This document shows positions 13,468 through 16,430 of a stretch of 16,430 nucleotides of DNA, one piece after another. Numbering within the stretch: the stretch's first letter is position 1; every line of letters begins with the position of its first letter. Under the pieces are notes generated by a model, which saw nothing but the letters and a program-made list of their open reading frames with translations, did not search any database and was not told the DNA's origin. The DNA comes from UBA9647 sp035506075. Lineage in GTDB: Bacteria > Bacteroidota > Ignavibacteria > UBA10030. The stretch covers positions 1 through 16,430 of the forward strand of contig DATJQB010000118.1 in assembly GCA_035506075.1 (NCBI GenBank). The letters are read 5' to 3'. The translations under genes were made by a program, and so were the position numbers.

Positions 13468-15840
13468 TCATTCGTACCTCAGGGCCTCCACTGGATTCGT
13501 CATCGCCGCCCTGATCGTCTGGAAGCTGACGCTGAACCAGCCAAGCAGAATGCTGATCACCGCGGCACCAACGAAGGGCCACACCGTAATATCGATACGA
13601 TATGCGAAATTCTCCAGCCACTGTGACATGAAGTAGTAGGCCGCCGGCCAGGCAAGGATATTGGCAAGCGCCACCCATCGCAGGAAATCTCCAGAGAGCA
13701 ATCCTGTGACGCTCAGCGCGGATGCCCCAAGCACCTTTCGTATGCCGATTTCCTTCGTCCGCTGCTCGGTCGCCAGCGAGGCCAGGCTTAAGAGTCCCAT
13801 CAATGCAATAATGATCGCGAGGGCAGAAAACGAAAAGAACGTTCGCTGGAATCGCTCCTCCGACTTGTACAGGCGATCAAATCGTTCATCAAGGAATGAA
13901 TACTCGAATGGAGTGGATGGAACCAGGTTGCCCCACACATTCCTGATAGTGCTCAGCGTTCCGGCAATATCGGCCGGCCGGATTTTGATCGACAGGTTGT
14001 CATAGCGATCCCTCCACGGCTCATGTGCAAGAATCAGAGGTTCGATGCCGTTGTTGAGCCTCGCATAATTGAAATCCTTCACAACACCGATGATCGGATG
14101 CGATCCATCACGAAGGATCTTCTTGCCGAGCGGACTCGACCAGCCGAGGATGCGCACGAGGGTCTGATTGACGACGAACGCCGACCTGTCGGAAGGGAAG
14201 TCTTTCGAAAAGTACCGACCATCAACAAGGCTCATGCCATAGGTCGAAAGGAAATCGTCGTCAACGTCGACAACGTGAATCATCATAACCGTTTGCTGCC
14301 CCTCGGGGAAATAGCCGTTGCTCGTGAAGCCGTTGCACGGAACCTCCGACGACGCAGACACATTCACGACGTTGGGTACGCGCAAGAGCTCCTGTTTCAG
14401 CAGCATGCTCTTCAGCTGAGCGTCGTCGCCGGTAAGAGGAATCGTCACGATATTGTCCCTGTTAAATCCCAGGTCCTTGTTCTTCAAGAACCGAACCTGG
14501 TTTCCCACGATAACTGTACAGACAATCAGTGCGATGGAGATGGCGAATTGCAGCACAATGAGCACACCTCTCAACCGGCCCCTCTCGCCGGTTTCTGATG
14601 CCGGCCCCTTCAGGGCTTTCGCCGGTTGAAGTGATGATAGATAGAATGCCGGATAGCCTCCGGCCACAACGCCCACGATGAAGATGATGCCGACCAAGCT
14701 GAAAATGGTTTTCGGATCCATAACGCTCAGTGAAATGAGATTCGCTCCGAGGAGGCTCCTGAACGTCGGGAGCATGAGCTCTACAAGAACGATTGCCACG
14801 AGTGCTGCGAAGAAGGTGATGAGAATCGTCTCGCTGAGGAATTGATTCACAAGCCTCGATCGGTCTGCTCCCAACACCTTTCTGATGCCTATCTCCTTCG
14901 ATCGTCTCACCGCCCTGGCAGTGGTGAGGTTCACAAAGTTGACACATGCGATAAGCAGAATAAACAACGCAATCGCCCCGAAGACATAAAGGTTCGTTCT
15001 CGTCGATTCTGAATTTTCCTCGAAGTACAAATGGATCCGTGCAAAAGGCTGGAGATAGAGCCGGTGGGTTAATCCCGTCGACGCGAATTCCTGATCGAGA
15101 TGGGACCAGATGAACGCCGGGAACTTCTTCTCGACGTCCTGAGGTCGGGCATTGCTCCGCAGCCGCACGTATGCTATGTAACGGTTGCCGCCGTTCCATC
15201 CCAGAAAACGGTTGATTGTCGGGTCCTTTTCCAGAGTCGAAAAGGAGAGGAGAACACTGAATTGAATATGTGAATTTGTCGGCGGCGCCTTTACGACTCC
15301 GGTCACGCGGAAGCTTTCCTGATTGTTCACCTTCACCAGTCGACCGACCGGACTACTGCTGCCGAACAATCCGGCCGCCGCCTCCTCGGTGAGGACGATG
15401 GAATACGGTTCGGCAAGCACCCTCTTTGGATCACCGATGAGCAATTCAAAAGAAAGAAGGTCAAAAAACGACGAGTCCGCATACACCATTTGAGGAATCC
15501 GGAAAACGTGCTCACCCGATGACAACGTTGCCTGGCCGAAATCGGAAATCCTGGCGACATTGTCCACCTCCGGGAACTCTCTCATCATCGTCGGGCCCAT
15601 CGGTGCAACGAACTCCGATCCATCGAACTCTACTTTGCCTTCCTTCAGCGTGGTAATCGACACTCGGTAGAGCGATTGAGCGTTTCGGTGAAAATTGTCC
15701 CAGCTCAATTCGAATTCGATGTAGGAGAGAATTAGCAGCGTTGCCGCGATACCGACCGCCAGACCAAAAATATTGATCAGTGAATAGGTCTTCTGCCGGA
15801 AGAAATAGCGGGAGGCGATCTTGAGATTGTTGGTGAACAT
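13468..15840 (-). CDS. MacB/FtsX-type ABC transporter permease, duplicated
   Basis: The 790-residue permease starts at the ATG at 15840, where a GGGAG ribosome-binding site lies 6 nt upstream and the N-terminus becomes MFTNNLKIASRYFFRQK, usual for this family. The in-frame ATG at 15876 lies in repeat DNA and is rejected. Layout: TM1 (about 20-40); a first extracytoplasmic MacB_PCD-like domain (about 45-280); TM2-4 (about 285-400) with KEIGIRKVLGA at 315-325; TM5 (about 425-448); a second periplasmic domain (about 450-665); TM6-8 (about 668-775) with a second KEIGIRKVLGA at 696-706; and the family C-terminus NPVEALRYE. It is thus two 4-TM MacB-like halves fused, for 8 predicted helices. Such proteins pair with LolD-type ATPases and act on lipoproteins, peptides or envelope processes. 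The ATPase at 12290-12949 is the likely partner. The last 90 residues match the neighbouring truncated permease at about 51 positions, showing a tandem paralogue. Heptamer arrays lie on both sides of the gene. Confidence 0.92.
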   Translation of the reverse strand: MFTNNLKIASRYFFRQKTYSLINIFGLAVGIAATLLILSYIEFELSWDNFHRNAQSLYRVSITTLKEGKVEFDGSEFVAPMGPTMMREFPEVDNVARISDFGQATLSSGEHVFRIPQMVYADSSFFDLLSFELLIGDPKRVLAEPYSIVLTEEAAAGLFGSSSPVGRLVKVNNQESFRVTGVVKAPPTNSHIQFSVLLSFSTLEKDPTINRFLGWNGGNRYIAYVRLRSNARPQDVEKKFPAFIWSHLDQEFASTGLTHRLYLQPFARIHLYFEENSESTRTNLYVFGAIALFILLIACVNFVNLTTARAVRRSKEIGIRKVLGADRSRLVNQFLSETILITFFAALVAIVLVELMLPTFRSLLGANLISLSVMDPKTIFSLVGIIFIVGVVAGGYPAFYLSSLQPAKALKGPASETGERGRLRGVLIVLQFAISIALIVCTVIVGNQVRFLKNKDLGFNRDNIVTIPLTGDDAQLKSMLLKQELLRVPNVVNVSASSEVPCNGFTSNGYFPEGQQTVMMIHVVDVDDDFLSTYGMSLVDGRYFSKDFPSDRSAFVVNQTLVRILGWSSPLGKKILRDGSHPIIGVVKDFNYARLNNGIEPLILAHEPWRDRYDNLSIKIRPADIAGTLSTIRNVWGNLVPSTPFEYSFLDERFDRLYKSEERFQRTFFSFSALAIIIALMGLLSLASLATEQRTKEIGIRKVLGASALSVTGLLSGDFLRWVALANILAWPAAYYFMSQWLENFAYRIDITVWPFVGAAVISILLGWFSVSFQTIRAAMTNPVEALRYE

Positions 15841-15846
15841 GGCGTT

Positions 15847-15851
15847 CTCCC
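15847..15851 (-). promoter_or_regulatory. ribosome binding site of the permease
   Basis: GGGAG on the minus strand lies 6 nt before the ATG at 15840 and selects it over the in-frame ATG at 15876. Confidence 0.5.
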
Positions 15852-15874
15852 TGTCAAAACTATGCTGAACAGGC

Positions 15875-15916
15875 AATCAGCAGTCAGCAGTCAGCGTTCA
15901 GCAATCAGCGTTCGGC
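15875..15916. repeat. heptamer array 3, (AATCAGC)x6
   Basis: Six contiguous 7-bp units on the plus strand: AATCAGC, AGTCAGC twice, GTTCAGC, AATCAGC, GTTCGGC. Shifted by one base the consensus is RTCAGCN, the same as array 2 read on the opposite strand. Arrays 2 and 3 therefore flank the permease gene as inverted repeats of one heptamer type. Confidence 0.75.
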
Positions 15917-15926
15917 TTGAAATTCC

Positions 15927-15992
15927 AGCTGAAAGCTGACCCTTCGACCGTGCTCAGGGCAGGTCGCTGACAGCTGACCGCGAAACGCGAAC
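15927..15992. repeat. heptamer array 4, interrupted, AGCTGAC-like and CGCGAAM units
   Basis: Two units AGCTGAA and AGCTGAC (15927-15940) are followed by an unrelated 24-bp insert (15941-15964). Units CGCTGAC, AGCTGAC, CGCGAAA and CGCGAAC (15965-15992) then follow. The GCTGA-bearing units are inverted relative to the adjacent TCAGC units of array 3, so the two could fold back on each other. Confidence 0.6.
15940..15965. repeat. TTCGAC...CTCAGG-type dispersed repeat candidate
   Basis: The segment CCCTTCGACCGTGCTCAGGG followed by CAGGTC splits heptamer array 4. It has short terminal inverted ends (CCCT with AGGG). It resembles a short intergenic repeat (CCTTCGACxxGCTCAGGxCAGG) that I recall from many environmental bacterial genomes. 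Only one copy is present in this window, so its repetitive nature is knowledge-based, not shown here. Confidence 0.45.
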
Positions 15993-16008
15993 TTCGTTCG
16001 TACCTCAG
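15966..16008 (-). pseudogene. possible ghost of a permease 3' end
   Basis: This 43-bp stretch matches 13440-13482, the 3' end of the intact permease plus its downstream heptamers, at 35 of 43 positions without gaps. The matches include identical 12-mers at both ends (GCTGACAGCTGA and TTCGTACCTCAG). On the minus strand it reads in frame through ...NSLRYE..., like the family ending ALRYE, but lacks the stop at the expected place and loses similarity further upstream. It may be what remains of a deleted permease copy or of a recombination between tandem paralogues. A copy carried with the repeat, or chance, cannot be excluded. Confidence 0.4.
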
Positions 16009-16070
16009 CGAGTTCTTCTCGTAGGACGGGACTTTGGCGTCGCAGAAAACGAGATCGTCGCTTTCTCATA

Positions 16071-16098
16071 TCGAATCTCGAATTGTCGATTGCGAATT
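16071..16098. repeat. heptamer array 5, (TCGAATT)x4
   Basis: Four contiguous 7-bp units: TCGAATC, TCGAATT, GTCGATT, GCGAATT. It forms the left arm of an inverted pair with array 6. Confidence 0.65.
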
Positions 16099-16121
16099 GG
16101 TGAGTTCGGGAGTGAAAATGC

Positions 16122-16149
16122 GCAATTCACAATCCGCAATTCGCAATGT
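16122..16149. repeat. heptamer array 6, (GCAATTC)x4, inverted to array 5
   Basis: Four contiguous 7-bp units: GCAATTC, ACAATCC, GCAATTC, GCAATGT. It begins directly behind the stop codon of the truncated permease (16151). Its segment 16123-16143 is complementary to 16079-16099 of array 5 at 18 of 21 positions, giving a long stem with a loop of about 23 nt. Confidence 0.7.
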
Positions 16150-16150
16150 T

Positions 16151-16430
16151 TCACTCGTACCTCAATGCATCCACCGGATTCGCCATTGCCGCTTTGAGTG
16201 CCTGGTAGCTCACCGTCAGCATCGCTATAAGGACCGATGCGACTCCTGCGATCAAGAATGTAGCAACTCCAATGTCGATTCTATATGCGAAGTCCTGGAG
16301 CCACTTGTTCATCACGACATATGCCACAGGCCATGCAACGACATTCGCAAGCACGACAAGAAACAGATATTCGCGGCTCAATAAGCCGATGATCCCCGAG
16401 ACCGATGCTCCCAAGACTTTCCTCACTCCG
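16151..16430 (-). CDS. MacB/FtsX-type permease, C-terminal part only (cut by window edge)
   Basis: Ninety-odd C-terminal residues are visible. The frame runs off the window through G-V-RKVLGA, the end of the KEIGIRKVLGA motif, so the gene continues beyond 16430. The visible part holds two hydrophobic helices (around YLFLVVLANVVAWPVAYVVM and ATFLIAGVASVLIAMLTV) and ends NPVDALRYE, matching the last 90 residues of the neighbouring permease at about 51 positions by hand alignment. It is therefore a tandem paralogue on the same strand. It presumably uses the same LolD-type ATPase, either as an alternative permease or as half of a heterodimer. The stop at 16151-16153 is followed at once by heptamer array 6. 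Confidence 0.88.
   Translation of the reverse strand, partial: GVRKVLGASVSGIIGLLSREYLFLVVLANVVAWPVAYVVMNKWLQDFAYRIDIGVATFLIAGVASVLIAMLTVSYQALKAAMANPVDALRYE

Larger units (their letters stand above)
15841..16150. other. repeat-rich spacer between tandem permeases, no gene
   Basis: This 310-bp spacer carries the permease ribosome-binding site (15847-15851), four heptamer arrays, a TTCGAC...CTCAGG-type element and a 43-bp ghost of a permease 3' end. It holds no credible open frame. It is the most repeat-dense part of the window; the parts are listed separately. Confidence 0.7.

Noticed and set aside
13468..15840. Cell-division FtsX (with the ATPase as FtsE).
   Set aside because: FtsX is about 300 residues with 4 TM helices. 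This protein is 790 residues with duplicated MacB-like halves, and there is no cell-division context.
13404..16149. CRISPR array.
   Set aside because: The repeats are 7-bp units back to back with no unique spacers of 25-40 bp and no cas genes are nearby.

Overview
The window most likely comes from a Bacteroidota/Ignavibacteria-type bacterium (FCB superphylum), judged from gene content only. The evidence is a secreted M1 peptidase ending in a type IX secretion sorting domain with the PNPFNP signature, a CarboxypepD_reg-like secreted protein, and tandem ~800-residue MacB/FtsX permeases with KEIGIRKVLGA motifs and ALRYE C-termini. Coding density is high. There are no rRNA, tRNA, CRISPR, phage or insertion-sequence genes.

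Left part (1-7045): a secreted CarboxypepD_reg-like protein (231-1346, +) faces a long-chain acyl-CoA synthetase (1371-3290, -). A divergent 334-bp spacer separates the synthetase from a T9SS-exported M1 metallopeptidase (3625-5589, +). Next is an unusual response regulator whose output is an RsbW-like ATPase (5841-6779, +). Two sigma70-like promoters with 17-bp spacers are visible (178-206 and 3551-3579). Both support start codons downstream of the longest ORF start.

Middle (7046-11239, -): a probable two-gene unit with a divergent YchF/Obg-family ATPase followed, 27 bp later, by a soluble five-PAS hybrid histidine kinase with a C-terminal receiver. The kinase converges with the RsbW-like response regulator, so the two are candidate signalling partners, although they are not co-transcribed.

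Right part (11327-16430, -): an ABC cassette, read right to left. It holds a truncated MacB/FtsX permease at the window edge, a full paralogous permease, an 84-aa protein of unknown function, a LolD/MacB-type ATPase with a probable TTG start, and a secreted protein of unknown function. A strong intrinsic terminator follows. The design suggests a lipoprotein- or envelope-directed mechanotransmission ABC system; its substrate cannot be read from the sequence.

The most unusual structure is non-coding. The spacers around the intact permease carry at least six degenerate arrays with an exact 7-bp period (13296-13330, 13404-13452, 15875-15916, 15927-15940 with 15965-15992, 16071-16098, 16122-16149). 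Several are arranged as inverted pairs able to form long hairpins, and they begin directly behind permease stop codons. A 43-bp segment at 15966-16008 matches 35 of 43 positions of the real permease 3' end plus its array, and looks like the ghost of a lost or recombined permease copy.
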